Positions 8,237 through 16,274 of a DNA stretch of 64,000 bases are shown in pieces; position 1 is the first letter of the stretch, and each line of letters starts with the position of its first letter. A model generated the notes under the pieces. The model was not told where the DNA came from and did no database searches. It was given only the letters and a program-made list of their open reading frames with translations. The stretch spans positions 1 through 64,000 of the forward strand of contig NZ_JANCLX010000007.1 of the NCBI RefSeq assembly GCF_024295805.1, given 5' to 3'. The position numbers and the translations under genes were made by a program. Source of the DNA: Streptomyces cucumeris. Its GTDB lineage: Bacteria; Actinomycetota; Actinomycetes; Streptomycetales; Streptomycetaceae.

Positions 8237-8830
8237 GTGCACGGACCTCCGCTCGTCGGCTGGCTGCTGGTGGCGCTGTGCGCGGCGAGCGGCGCGTATT
8301 GCCTGGTGCGGATGCGGGGCGAGCCGCCGGGTGCGGGGCGGCGCGGCGCGGGGGCCGAGGCGCTGATGGGCTGGGGGATGGCGGTGATGGCGGTGCCGTC
8401 CGCCGCGCTGGACCCCGGGCCCTGGGGGCCGCCCGCCTTCGCGGTGGTCTTCGGCGTGGCGGCGGTGGGGGCGCTGCCGGCGGCGCGCGGGGGCGCGGAG
8501 TGGTCCGGACACCATCTGCACCACGCCATAGGGGCGTTGGCGATGGTCTACACGGCGCTCGCGATGGCGTCGGGCTCCGCGGAGGGTCATCAGCACACCG
8601 GTGGTGTGGCGCGGGAGGGGATGGCCACGGGTGTCCCCCTCCTCACCGGAGCGCTGCTCGCCTACTTCGCCGTCTATGTCATGCGCTGCGGGCTGCGGCT
8701 GGTGCCGCTGACCGACGGCGGGGCGGACCCGGGAGCGGGCCCGGTCTCCTGGGCGCGGCGGCCCGAGCTGCGGCACGCGTGCAGGCTGTCGATGGCGATC
8801 GGGACGTTCACCATGCTGCTCACGCTCTGA
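8237..8830 (+). CDS. DUF5134 domain-containing membrane protein
   Basis: A 197-residue polytopic protein with about five hydrophobic segments and a His-rich loop (SGHHLHHAIGAL, EGHQHTGG), matching my memory of the actinobacterial DUF5134 family. GTG at 8237 follows GGGAGG. It precedes an M56 membrane protease, an arrangement seen in other streptomycetes. The His residues facing the membrane edge suggest metal binding, which is inference. Confidence 0.7.
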   Translation: MHGPPLVGWLLVALCAASGAYCLVRMRGEPPGAGRRGAGAEALMGWGMAVMAVPSAALDPGPWGPPAFAVVFGVAAVGALPAARGGAEWSGHHLHHAIGALAMVYTALAMASGSAEGHQHTGGVAREGMATGVPLLTGALLAYFAVYVMRCGLRLVPLTDGGADPGAGPVSWARRPELRHACRLSMAIGTFTMLLTL

Positions 8831-8925
8831 TCCCTGCGCGATCCATGCGCGCTCCGGCCGTGGTGTGCGTCACTTCGTCCGCGGGACCGTACCCCGGCCG
8901 ACACCGCGCCCATAGGCTGGCGGCC

Positions 8926-9861
8926 ATGATGGTCCCGCTCGTACTGATGGGCCTGGGCGCACTGGCGGCGGCGATGGCGCCACGCCTGATGTCCCGCTCC
9001 GACTGGGTCGACCGCGAACCGGTGCTCGCCCTCTGGGTGTGGCAGTGCGTCGTCGTCGCCGTACTGCTGTGCTGCGCGCTCACCATGGCGCTCACCGCCG
9101 CGGCCGCCTCGGAGGCCGTACGCGGGAATGTCTTCGCCCCCGCGCCGCACGGCGTCGTCGAGGCGTACGCGCTCGCCGGTTACGGGGCGTGGGCCGCACC
9201 GGTGGCCCTCGCACTGGCCTCCGGAGCCGTGTGGAGCGCGGTGATGCTCACCCGTGAGATCGGCCGCGCCCGCGCCTGGCGCAGGCGGCACCGCGAGGAA
9301 CTCCTCGTGCGCTCCCCGGTGTTGCCCGGTGAGGAGCCCTCCGGCGAACGCCTCGTCGTCCTCGAGGGCGACAGGCCCGACGCCTGGCTGCTGCCGGGCG
9401 CCAGCCCCCAGCTCATCATCACCACCGCGGCGCTGCGCCGCCTCAAGGGCCGCCGTCTCGACGCCGTCATCGCCCATGAGCAGGGCCACGCGCGCGCCCG
9501 GCACCACTGGTTGCTGCACTGCTCGGGCGCGCTGGCCGGCGGCTTCCCGCAGGTGCCGGTCTTCGCGGGCTTCCGCGACGAGGTGCACCGGCTGGTGGAG
9601 CTGGCCGCGGACGACTCCGCCTCACGCCGCTTCGGCCGGACCACCACCGCACTGGCACTGGTCGAACTCAATGAGGACCGCGGGGTGTTCGGTCCCTGTC
9701 CCAGCGGACTCGCCCAGGTGCCACAGCGGGTGGACCGGCTGCTCGCGCCCGCCTCCCGCCTCCCGGTGGGCCGCCGCTGGCGGCTGACGGCCGCGGCGGT
9801 GCTGGTACCGGTCGTCCCGCTGCTGGTGACACTGGTTCCGGCCCTGCGGGTGCTGGGCTAG
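8926..9861 (+). CDS. M56 family membrane metallopeptidase (BlaR1/MecR1 protease-domain type)
   Basis: A 311-residue integral membrane zinc protease. The HEXXH motif is HEQGH (His184, His188) after a membrane-proximal DAVIAHEQGHARARHHW, with a likely third ligand in LVELAADDSA. Hydrophobic segments lie near residues 1-20, 40-65, 85-105 and at the C-terminus. The family includes BlaR1 signal proteases, but there is no penicillin-sensor domain and no BlaI gene next to it. TAGGCT (8913-8918) sits 7 nt before the ATG, so it is probably leaderless. A second ATG follows at 8929. Confidence 0.85.
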   Translation: MMVPLVLMGLGALAAAMAPRLMSRSDWVDREPVLALWVWQCVVVAVLLCCALTMALTAAAASEAVRGNVFAPAPHGVVEAYALAGYGAWAAPVALALASGAVWSAVMLTREIGRARAWRRRHREELLVRSPVLPGEEPSGERLVVLEGDRPDAWLLPGASPQLIITTAALRRLKGRRLDAVIAHEQGHARARHHWLLHCSGALAGGFPQVPVFAGFRDEVHRLVELAADDSASRRFGRTTTALALVELNEDRGVFGPCPSGLAQVPQRVDRLLAPASRLPVGRRWRLTAAAVLVPVVPLLVTLVPALRVLG

Positions 9862-9943
9862 GCCGTATCCACAAGGCGCCGCCGTGCCCGCGACGCCTGG
9901 CACCCACGCTCGCCGCGCTGCCGGGATCATCCGTTCCGGACCG

Positions 9944-9969
9944 GGCGGACGGACAGCGCTCCGTCCGCC
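9944..9969 (+). terminator. Hairpin terminator after the M56 gene
   Basis: Perfect 10-bp inverted repeat GGCGGACGGA / TCCGTCCGCC with a 6-nt loop, about 80 bp after the protease stop and upstream of the PAP2 gene. Confidence 0.6.
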
Positions 9970-10019
9970 GTCGGCACCCTCCTGGCACTCCGCCCCACCC
10001 GTCAGCGATCATCGACTGC

Positions 10020-10703
10020 ATGCAGCCGCCGATCCGTCACCCCGCCCGCACCGCGGCCGTGCTCCTCGTGCTCTTCCTGCTCCTGCTCGCGCTGGTCGCC
10101 GTGAACTGGGGCCCGCTGGACCGCGCCGACCGGGACATCGTGGTCTCCCTGCACCACTCCGCCGTGACCCATCACGACCGGACCGAGACCGCCCGGGTGC
10201 TGTCCGACTGGGTCTGGGACCCCTGGGCGATGCGCGCCCTGCTGGCGGTCATGGTGGGCTGGCTGCTGTGGCGCCGGGAGTGGCCGCTCGCCGGCTGGGT
10301 CACGGTGACGGCGACGCTGGGCACCCTGCTCCAGCAGGGGATCAAGGCGGTCGTCGGCCGTGAGCGTCCGCACTGGCCCGATCCGGTGGACTCGGCGCAC
10401 TTCGCCGCCTTCCCGTCCGGTCACGCGCTCACCGCGACCGTCGCCTGCGGTCTGCTGCTGTGGGTGATGGCGCTGCACGGGGCACGGAACCGGTGGCTGA
10501 TGCCGGTGGCCGTGACCGCCGCGGTGTCGGTGTTCGGCGTGGGCTGGACCCGGCTGTACCTGGGCGTGCACTGGCCCAGCGATGTACTGGGCGGCTGGCT
10601 GCTGGGGGCCGCGCTGGTCTGCGCCGCGATCGCCGCGTATCCGTACCCGGCAGCCCGCGACGGTGAGCGTGCCCCCGCCGACGAGGGGACCGTGCGGTCC
10701 TGA
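10020..10703 (+). CDS. PAP2-type phosphatase, membrane
   Basis: A 227-residue membrane phosphatase with the three PAP2 signatures: KAVVGRERP near residue 110, FPSGH with His135, and TRLYLGVHWPSD with His184. Six hydrophobic helices. Such enzymes dephosphorylate lipid phosphates such as phosphatidic acid or undecaprenyl pyrophosphate at the outer face of the membrane. A GATCAT hexamer lies 7 nt before the ATG, in line with a leaderless start. Unrelated in function to the signalling block that follows, as far as can be seen. Confidence 0.9.
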   Translation: MQPPIRHPARTAAVLLVLFLLLLALVAVNWGPLDRADRDIVVSLHHSAVTHHDRTETARVLSDWVWDPWAMRALLAVMVGWLLWRREWPLAGWVTVTATLGTLLQQGIKAVVGRERPHWPDPVDSAHFAAFPSGHALTATVACGLLLWVMALHGARNRWLMPVAVTAAVSVFGVGWTRLYLGVHWPSDVLGGWLLGAALVCAAIAAYPYPAARDGERAPADEGTVRS

Positions 10704-10991
10704 GCGGACCGGGCGATCGGGAGACCGTCACGAATGGGACGGGGCGCCGGGGGTAGACGGCCGGGAGTCCGATGACCACCGGCGGGAGGAGAACGGGAGA
10801 AGCCGGGAGGAGACGGACGGCGCACGGGGAGGCCCCAGGCCGGTCCCCCGGCCGCCCGTATTCTTGACGGGCCCTCGCAGCGGGGGTACCGGGGACCATC
10901 CGCCGTGACGGCGGCCGACGAGAGGCGAGCGCACCATGCAAGGCACGCACCCGTGTGGACCGCAGGCGCAGGTGGGCGCGGGCGTCGCCGT

Positions 10992-11345
10992 ATGACCACG
11001 CTCGAAGGACCGGCCGGTGTCTCGCGCTCCGAACGAGCCGGGGACGTCTGGCTGATCTCCCTCTTCGGCGACTTCGACGTCGACACGATCGACAGCGTCA
11101 GCCACGCCACCGCCGATGCCCAGCGCCACCACAGCGGACCGGTGGCGTTCGACCTGGGCGCGGTGACCTTCTGCGACTCCTCGCTGCTCAACCATCTGCT
11201 GCGCACCGCGGGTGCACAGCGGGTGGTCCTGGTCTCACCGCCCCATGACGTGCTGCGGCTGCTGACCGTCACCGGCACCGAGGGGTATCTGCCGCACTTC
11301 CCGGACCTGGCGTCCGCCCAGGCCGCGATCGGCGGCGGCGACTGA
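10992..11345 (+). CDS. STAS domain protein (anti-sigma factor antagonist type)
   Basis: A 117-residue single STAS domain. The strand-helix LGAVTFCDSSLLNHLLRTAG holds the phosphorylatable DS site used by SpoIIAA/RsbV proteins. ATG at 10992 is the first good start; the frame is open to 10905. TTGACG (10864) and GGGTAC (10884) lie upstream; the latter resembles the -10 of stress sigma promoters but the spacing is not ideal. It precedes an RsbW-like ATPase, a PP2C phosphatase, a B12 protein and another STAS protein, so it is likely the antagonist in a partner-switching chain. Confidence 0.8.
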   Translation: MTTLEGPAGVSRSERAGDVWLISLFGDFDVDTIDSVSHATADAQRHHSGPVAFDLGAVTFCDSSLLNHLLRTAGAQRVVLVSPPHDVLRLLTVTGTEGYLPHFPDLASAQAAIGGGD

Positions 11346-11479
11346 CCGGGGCCGCATCACCGTCCGGACCGCGGCGCCGGGACACCGCCGCACAGCAGGC
11401 ATCACGCCGCCGTACCACCGGCGGCCACGGGGAACACGTTGTACCAGCAAGGGTTGTACGAGCAGGGCAGGGAGGCACG

Positions 11480-11851
11480 ATGCTGACGCTGCGATCCGAC
11501 GAGGTGTCCCTGGCCGACGCCCGGGACCTCGTCGGAGCGTTCCTCGCCGAACACTGCCCGGCCGTGGACGCGGCGGCGGTGCGGACCGTCATCAGTGAGC
11601 TGATCACCAACGCGATCCGGCACACCGCGGGCTCGTGGGCGCTGACGGCGACGCTGACCGACGGTGTCTTCAGCGTGGGTGTGCACGACAGCAGCAGCAG
11701 TCCGCCCGTTCCGCGCCCCGGGGTACCGGACGGCACCGGTGGCTGGGGGATGCACATCATCAACCGGCTGGCCCGGCAGATGACGGTCACACCGACCGCG
11801 CAGGGCAAGACCGTCACCGTCCGGTGGCCGGTCACCGAGGACAGCCGCTGA
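11480..11851 (+). CDS. RsbW-like ATP-binding protein (anti-sigma/serine kinase, HATPase_c)
   Basis: A 123-residue GHKL ATPase. The N box is ELITNAIRH and the lid region is GTGGWGMHIINRLA; the G1 box is weaker (VHDSSSS). Short proteins of this type in Streptomyces bind a sigma factor or a STAS protein and phosphorylate the STAS serine. The preceding STAS gene ends 134 bp upstream and the PP2C gene follows 298 bp downstream. No sigma factor gene lies nearby, so its target is encoded elsewhere or is not a sigma factor. Confidence 0.8.
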   Translation: MLTLRSDEVSLADARDLVGAFLAEHCPAVDAAAVRTVISELITNAIRHTAGSWALTATLTDGVFSVGVHDSSSSPPVPRPGVPDGTGGWGMHIINRLARQMTVTPTAQGKTVTVRWPVTEDSR

Positions 11852-12041
11852 GCCGTCGTGGCCATGCCCTGCCGCGACGGCCGCTCCCCCGCACCCGTTC
11901 CCACGGCGCCCGATAAATACCCCTTTCAAGTGAATCCGGGCCAAACGGCTTCCGGACCCCGGAGACCCGCCGTTTCATGACAGTGACGGCGTCCCGGCGC
12001 ACCGGGGCCACCGCGCATTGCGCCGTGCGACGTCGGTGAGA

Positions 12042-12064
12042 GATGGTTGCTCGGAGGAACCATC
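12042..12064 (+). promoter_or_regulatory. Leader hairpin upstream of the PP2C gene
   Basis: Inverted repeat GATGGTT / AACCATC with a 9-nt loop, about 85 bp before the PP2C start, in the 297-bp gap after the RsbW-like gene. It may be an operator or an mRNA leader structure. The rest of this gap shows no gene. Confidence 0.35.
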
Positions 12065-12148
12065 CCTCCACGGCGCGATGGCACCGTGGACGGTGAGCAC
12101 CGTCGATCACGACCTGAAGACGCACGAAGAGGTGAGGACCCCGCGGGG

Positions 12149-13786
12149 GTGAACGTGGCAGCCAACCGATCCCACCCGGGAGACATCGCACCGGGCGCCG
12201 GGGTGGACGCGGCGGCGTCCGCCGCGCCGTACCCGATGCTGGTCATCGACGCGGAGGGCCGCGTCACCCGGCACAACGCCGCGGCGTCCGCCGTGCTGCC
12301 GGACCTGCGGTCCGGCACGGCGGCGGCCGGGGCCGTCCCCCCGTGGCTCGCCGAGCCCGTGGACGGCGCCGAGGTGCGCGGCCGGATCGGGGAGCGTCTG
12401 TTCGCCGCCCACCCCACCGCGCTGGAGGACGGCTCCACCGCCTGGTGGCTGGTGGACGACACCGAATACCGGCTCGCCGTCGACGAGTTGGCGGTGGAGC
12501 GCGAGCGGGCCCAGTTCCTCATCGAGGCGTCCAACGCACTGCTGTCCACCCTCAATCCGGAACGGTGCATGGAGGTGGCGGCGCGGCTGGCCGCGAAGCA
12601 CCTGGCGGACGCCGCCGTGGTCGTGGCCCCCGCGATCGGGCGCCGGCTGCCGATGACGCTGTGCGCCCGCGGCGGGCCGGTGGAGCGCCGTGCGATCGCC
12701 GTGGACCCGGAGCGGGTCCCCGGGCTGGAGGAGGCGCTGCGCGGATTCCCGCCGGTGCCCTCCCGCTGGATAGACCCCGGCTCGGCGCCCGAGTGGCTGA
12801 TGCCCAAAGGTTTCGGCGGGGTCGGCTCGGTGGCCATCACCCCGCTGCCGGGGCACGGCGTTCCGGCGGGCGCGCTGGTGCTGCTGCGCACCAGCAACCA
12901 CGCGGGGTTCAGTGAGAGCGAGGAGGAGTTCGCCGCGCTGTTCGCCGCGCGGGTGGGCGCGGCCATGTCGGCGGCCCGGCTCTACGCGGAGCAGGCGTCG
13001 ATCACCGATGTGCTGATGCGCGAGCTGCTGCCGCCCCGGCTGCGCCAGATCGAGGGAGTGGAACTCGCCTCGGGGTACCGCCCCGCGGGGGATTCCGCCC
13101 GGGTCGGCGGCGACTTCTACGACATCCATCTCACCGAGGGCGCCGGTACCGCGACCCGCGCGCTGGTGGCGCTGGGGGACGTCTGCGGCAAGGGGCTCGA
13201 GGCCGCGGTCATCACGGGCAAGATCCGCAACACCCTGCACGCGCTGCTGCCCATGGCCGACGACCACCACCGGATGCTGTCGATGCTCAACCGGGCGCTC
13301 GTCACCTCCGACCACACCCGGTTCGCCACCCTGGTGCTGGCCTCGATCGCGCGGATCGGCCCGCATGTCTGTCTGCAGCTCACCAGCGCCGGTCATCCGG
13401 CGCCGCTGATCGTGCGCCGGGACGGCGGTGTGGAGGAGGCGCAGACCTCCGGTTCCCTGGTCGGGGTGCTGCCCGAGGTGCAGTCGGCCACCGCACACAC
13501 CACGCTGGCCCCGGGTGAGACATGTCTGCTGTTCACCGACGGCATTCCCGAGGCCAAGGGCGGTCCGATGGGCGATGAGCTCTTCGGGGTGGCCCGGCTG
13601 AAGCGTGCGCTCGGGGAGTGCGCCGGGATGCCCGCCGAGGCGGTGGTGGAGCGGGTGCAGATGCTCGCCGCCCAGTGGGTGGGCGAGGGCAAGCACGACG
13701 ATATGGCCCTGATAGCGATCACCGCTCCGCGCGGCACGCATCTGACGGCGGTGGACGGCACCACGGCGGGCAGGTACACCGCATGA
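12149..13786 (+). CDS. PP2C-type serine phosphatase with PAS-like and GAF sensor regions (RsbU/SpoIIE-like)
   Basis: A 545-residue cytosolic phosphatase. Residues about 25-80 look like a degenerate PAS domain (YPMLVIDAEGRVTRHN), 150-290 a GAF domain, and 315-530 the PP2C_SIM catalytic domain with GGDFYD near 319, GDVCGKG near 343, SAGHPAPLIV, LLFTDG near 462 and DDMALIAI near 517. It would dephosphorylate STAS proteins. The start is uncertain; GTG at 12149 is used, GTG at 12155 is also possible. Its stop overlaps the ATG of the B12 protein (ATGA), so the two are co-translated. Confidence 0.85.
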   Translation: MNVAANRSHPGDIAPGAGVDAAASAAPYPMLVIDAEGRVTRHNAAASAVLPDLRSGTAAAGAVPPWLAEPVDGAEVRGRIGERLFAAHPTALEDGSTAWWLVDDTEYRLAVDELAVERERAQFLIEASNALLSTLNPERCMEVAARLAAKHLADAAVVVAPAIGRRLPMTLCARGGPVERRAIAVDPERVPGLEEALRGFPPVPSRWIDPGSAPEWLMPKGFGGVGSVAITPLPGHGVPAGALVLLRTSNHAGFSESEEEFAALFAARVGAAMSAARLYAEQASITDVLMRELLPPRLRQIEGVELASGYRPAGDSARVGGDFYDIHLTEGAGTATRALVALGDVCGKGLEAAVITGKIRNTLHALLPMADDHHRMLSMLNRALVTSDHTRFATLVLASIARIGPHVCLQLTSAGHPAPLIVRRDGGVEEAQTSGSLVGVLPEVQSATAHTTLAPGETCLLFTDGIPEAKGGPMGDELFGVARLKRALGECAGMPAEAVVERVQMLAAQWVGEGKHDDMALIAITAPRGTHLTAVDGTTAGRYTA

Positions 13787-14949
13787 CGGCCCCCACCGCG
13801 ACCCCGCCCTCCCCCGAGCGGCCCGCCGACGGCGGGTCCGTCCCGTTCATGCCCGGAGCCCGGGCCGGCGGGGTGCCGCCGGAGCGCACGGAGGAGACCG
13901 GGCCCTGGGTGGAGAAGCTGTGGTCGGCCGCCGCGTCCGGCGACGAGTACGCCGCGCTGGACACCGTCCGCTCCGCGCTCGCCTCCGGTCTGGACACCGA
14001 GACGGTCCTGCTGGACGTGATCGGCGCGGTGCAGCACCGGGTCGGGGTGGAGTGGGCGGCCAACCGGATGTCGGTGGCCGACGAGCACGCCGCGACCGCC
14101 ATCAACGACCGCGCCATCGCCTCCCTCCCGCCGCACCGCATCCCCGACCGGGCACACGGCCGGGTGACGGTGGCTTGTGTGGACGGCGAATGGCACGCCC
14201 TGCCCGCGCGGTTGCTGGCCGAGGTGCTGCGGCTGCGCGGCTGGCACGTCGACTACCTCGGCGCCCAGGTGCCGTCCCCGCACCTGATCACCCATCTGCA
14301 CCGCACCGGCGCCGATGTGGTGGCGCTCTCCGGCTCGCTGCCCACCCGGCTGCCCACCGCGCACGCGGCCATCACCGCCTGCCAGGCCGTCGGGGCGTCC
14401 GTGATCGTCGGCGGCGCCGCGTTCGGACCGGGCGGACGGTACGCCGGGCGGCTGGGTGTCCAGGGTTGGGCACCGGACGCCCGGTCCGCCGCCGATCTGC
14501 TCTCGGCGGGCCTGGCCGCACCGGGTGCGGCCCATCAGGTGACGGACGACCTCCCGCATCTGAGCGACCAGGAGTACACGCTGGTCAAGCGCAGCGCGCG
14601 GCAGCTGGTGCGCCACACCTTCAGCGCACTGGCCGAGCGGTTCCCGGCGATGGCCGCCTACGACGAGGAGCAGCGCGAGCGCACCGCCGAAGACCTCGCC
14701 CATATCGTCGACTTCCTGTGCGCCGCCCTCTACGTGGACGACGTCGGCCTCTTCACCGGCTTCCTCGCCTGGACCGCCGACATCCTCACCGCCCGCGGGG
14801 TGCCCGCCGCCTCGCTGCTGCCCAGTCTCGACCTTCTCGAGGAACAGCTGCGGGACTTCCCCCGCACCCGCGACCTGCTCGCCCACGGACACCGAGCCCT
14901 CACCGAAAAGATCGCCGCAGACGGCACCGGCCAGGGAAAACCCGTATGA
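13783..14949 (+). CDS. Cobalamin-binding protein with CarH-type photoreceptor signature
   Basis: A 388-residue protein. Residues 42-120 form the helical cap with Trp91 and the Glu101-His102 pair, giving W-x9-EH, the signature of adenosylcobalamin photoreceptors such as CarH. Residues 127-245 are the B12 Rossmann domain with the lower-ligand motif E-x-H (Glu136, His138), ALSGSLP, and VIVGGAAFG. Trp91 to His138 spacing (47) is like CarH (131 to 177). The position after Trp91 is Ala, where CarH has the His that binds cobalt after light. There is no MerR DNA-binding domain; instead a helical C-terminal domain (about 255-388) follows. Coupled by ATGA overlaps to the PP2C phosphatase upstream and a STAS gene downstream. 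Confidence 0.8.
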   Translation: MTAPTATPPSPERPADGGSVPFMPGARAGGVPPERTEETGPWVEKLWSAAASGDEYAALDTVRSALASGLDTETVLLDVIGAVQHRVGVEWAANRMSVADEHAATAINDRAIASLPPHRIPDRAHGRVTVACVDGEWHALPARLLAEVLRLRGWHVDYLGAQVPSPHLITHLHRTGADVVALSGSLPTRLPTAHAAITACQAVGASVIVGGAAFGPGGRYAGRLGVQGWAPDARSAADLLSAGLAAPGAAHQVTDDLPHLSDQEYTLVKRSARQLVRHTFSALAERFPAMAAYDEEQRERTAEDLAHIVDFLCAALYVDDVGLFTGFLAWTADILTARGVPAASLLPSLDLLEEQLRDFPRTRDLLAHGHRALTEKIAADGTGQGKPV

Positions 14950-15338
14950 CCCACCCCGACCTCGGTCCCCTCCACCTGCTCACCTCCGCGCCCGCGCCGG
15001 GCACCGTGCACATCACGGTGGTCGGCGACCTGGAGTACGACACCGTCGAGGACCTCCTCCTGGAGGTCAGCGACGCCCTGGCACACCATCCCGGGCTGCG
15101 CCATCTGCACCTGAACCTGGCCGAGTTGGGCATGTGCGACTCGATGGGCCTCTCGGCGCTGCTCCAGACCCGCCGCTTCACCGGCGGTGTCGGCGCGCGC
15201 CTCCACCTCGATCACCGGCCGCCCGCACTCGACCGTCTGCTGGATCTCACCGGAACGCTGGACCACCTCCTCGCGCTCCCCAGCGCCGCGGACCGCACAC
15301 CCGGCGGCCGGACCGACGCGCTGGACGTACCGGACTAG
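14946..15338 (+). CDS. Second STAS domain protein
   Basis: A 130-residue STAS domain with the phospho-site context LGMCDSMGLSALLQ and a GxxARLHLDHRPP C-terminal strand. The ATG overlaps the stop of the B12 gene (ATGA), so it is the third gene of a coupled trio PP2C-B12-STAS. It is a natural substrate for the adjacent phosphatase and for an RsbW-like kinase. The last 20 residues are a charged, low-complexity tail. Confidence 0.85.
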   Translation: MTHPDLGPLHLLTSAPAPGTVHITVVGDLEYDTVEDLLLEVSDALAHHPGLRHLHLNLAELGMCDSMGLSALLQTRRFTGGVGARLHLDHRPPALDRLLDLTGTLDHLLALPSAADRTPGGRTDALDVPD

Positions 15339-15372
15339 GGCGTGTCCGGAACCGAGACGACGAGGGGGAACC

Positions 15373-16119
15373 GTGAGGGAATCGACGAGCGGTGACGGCA
15401 GCGGTGGAGCGGCGCGGGGCGCGCTGTTCGACTTCTCGGGGACGCTGTTCCGGATCGAGTCCGCGGAGTCCTGGCTGCGGGCGGCGGTCGAGGCGACCGG
15501 GGCGGCCCTGGCCGGAGAGGAGCTGGCGCGCCGCGCGCGGGCCCTGGAGGAGGCCGGGGCGCTGCCGGGCGGCGCACCCGCCGGGGCGGTGCCGGAGGAG
15601 CTGGCCGAGGTGTGGGCCGCCCGGGACCGTACCGCGGAGCTGCACCGGGCCGCGTACACGGGGCTGGCGCGACAGGTGCCGCTCCCCCACCCGGAGTTGT
15701 ACGACGCCCTCTACGCCCGCCATCAGCAACCCGCCGCCTGGCGGCCGTATCCCGACGCGGCCGCGGTCCTGCGCGAGCTGCGGCGGCGCGGCGTACGGAT
15801 CGCGGTGGTCAGCAACATCGGCTGGGACCTGCGCCCGGTTTTCCGGGCGCACGGTCTGGACCCGCTGGTCGATGCGTACACGCTCTCCTGTGAATACGGC
15901 GCGCAGAAGCCCGACCCACGGCTGTTCCTGGCGGCGTGCGACGCCCTGTCCCTGGCCCCGCACGAGACGGTGATGGTGGGGGACGACCGGCGGGCGGACG
16001 CCGGTGCGGCGGCCGTGGGGTGCCGGGTGCGGCTGGTGGACCATCTGCCGGTGGAGCGTCGTCCGGACGGTCTGCGCGGGGTGCTTGAGCTGTTCCCGGA
16101 CCGCGCCGGGACCGGCTGA
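15373..16119 (+). CDS. HAD family hydrolase with altered nucleophile motif
   Basis: A 248-residue HAD-fold protein. The first motif is LFDFSGTL: the nucleophile Asp is present, but the second Asp (general acid) of DxDGT is Ser. Other motifs are intact: AVVSNIGWDLRP (motif II), QKPDPRLF (motif III Lys) and VMVGDDRRADAGAA (motif IV). The cap lies between residues 35 and 120. GTG at 15373 follows GAGGGGGAA. Loss of the acid Asp often goes with non-phosphatase or slow activity; the substrate is unknown. Confidence 0.8.
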   Translation: MRESTSGDGSGGAARGALFDFSGTLFRIESAESWLRAAVEATGAALAGEELARRARALEEAGALPGGAPAGAVPEELAEVWAARDRTAELHRAAYTGLARQVPLPHPELYDALYARHQQPAAWRPYPDAAAVLRELRRRGVRIAVVSNIGWDLRPVFRAHGLDPLVDAYTLSCEYGAQKPDPRLFLAACDALSLAPHETVMVGDDRRADAGAAAVGCRVRLVDHLPVERRPDGLRGVLELFPDRAGTG

Positions 16120-16145
16120 ACGGCACGCCGCGCTGTAGGTGCGAG

Positions 16146-16186
16146 CCGCCGGTTCGGACGATCCCCCGCGTCGCCCGAACCGGCGG
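16146..16186 (+). terminator. Hairpin terminator between HAD and TetR genes
   Basis: Perfect 12-bp inverted repeat CCGCCGGTTCGG / CCGAACCGGCGG with a 17-nt loop, 26 bp after the HAD stop. Confidence 0.7.
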
Positions 16187-16242
16187 AGACAGTGGGCCGT
16201 CCCCCTATGATCGGCGGACAGCCGGGTGCCGCTCTGAGTATA

Positions 16243-16261
16243 TTGGCTCCGAGCCAGCCAA
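16243..16261 (+). promoter_or_regulatory. Likely TetR autoregulatory operator
   Basis: TTGGCT and AGCCAA half-sites face each other in an AT-richer stretch that also contains TATATT, a probable -10. The site ends 13 bp before the TetR start codon, so the regulator probably represses itself here. The repeat is slightly asymmetric. Confidence 0.5.
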
Positions 16262-16274
16262 CGCAGGAGTAAGC

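Noticed and set aside
7781..8776. Long minus-strand frame extending the small acidic gene to 331 residues
   Set aside because: The extension is antisense to DUF5134 and has no domain; a leaderless promoter supports the start at 8110.
9884..10363. 159-residue plus-strand frame before and over the PAP2 start
   Set aside because: Out of frame with the clear PAP2 gene and Arg/Pro-rich without features.
11911..11926. Stress sigma promoter on the minus strand (GGGTAT near 11920)
   Set aside because: It would read back into the RsbW-like gene and no -35 element lies at the right distance.
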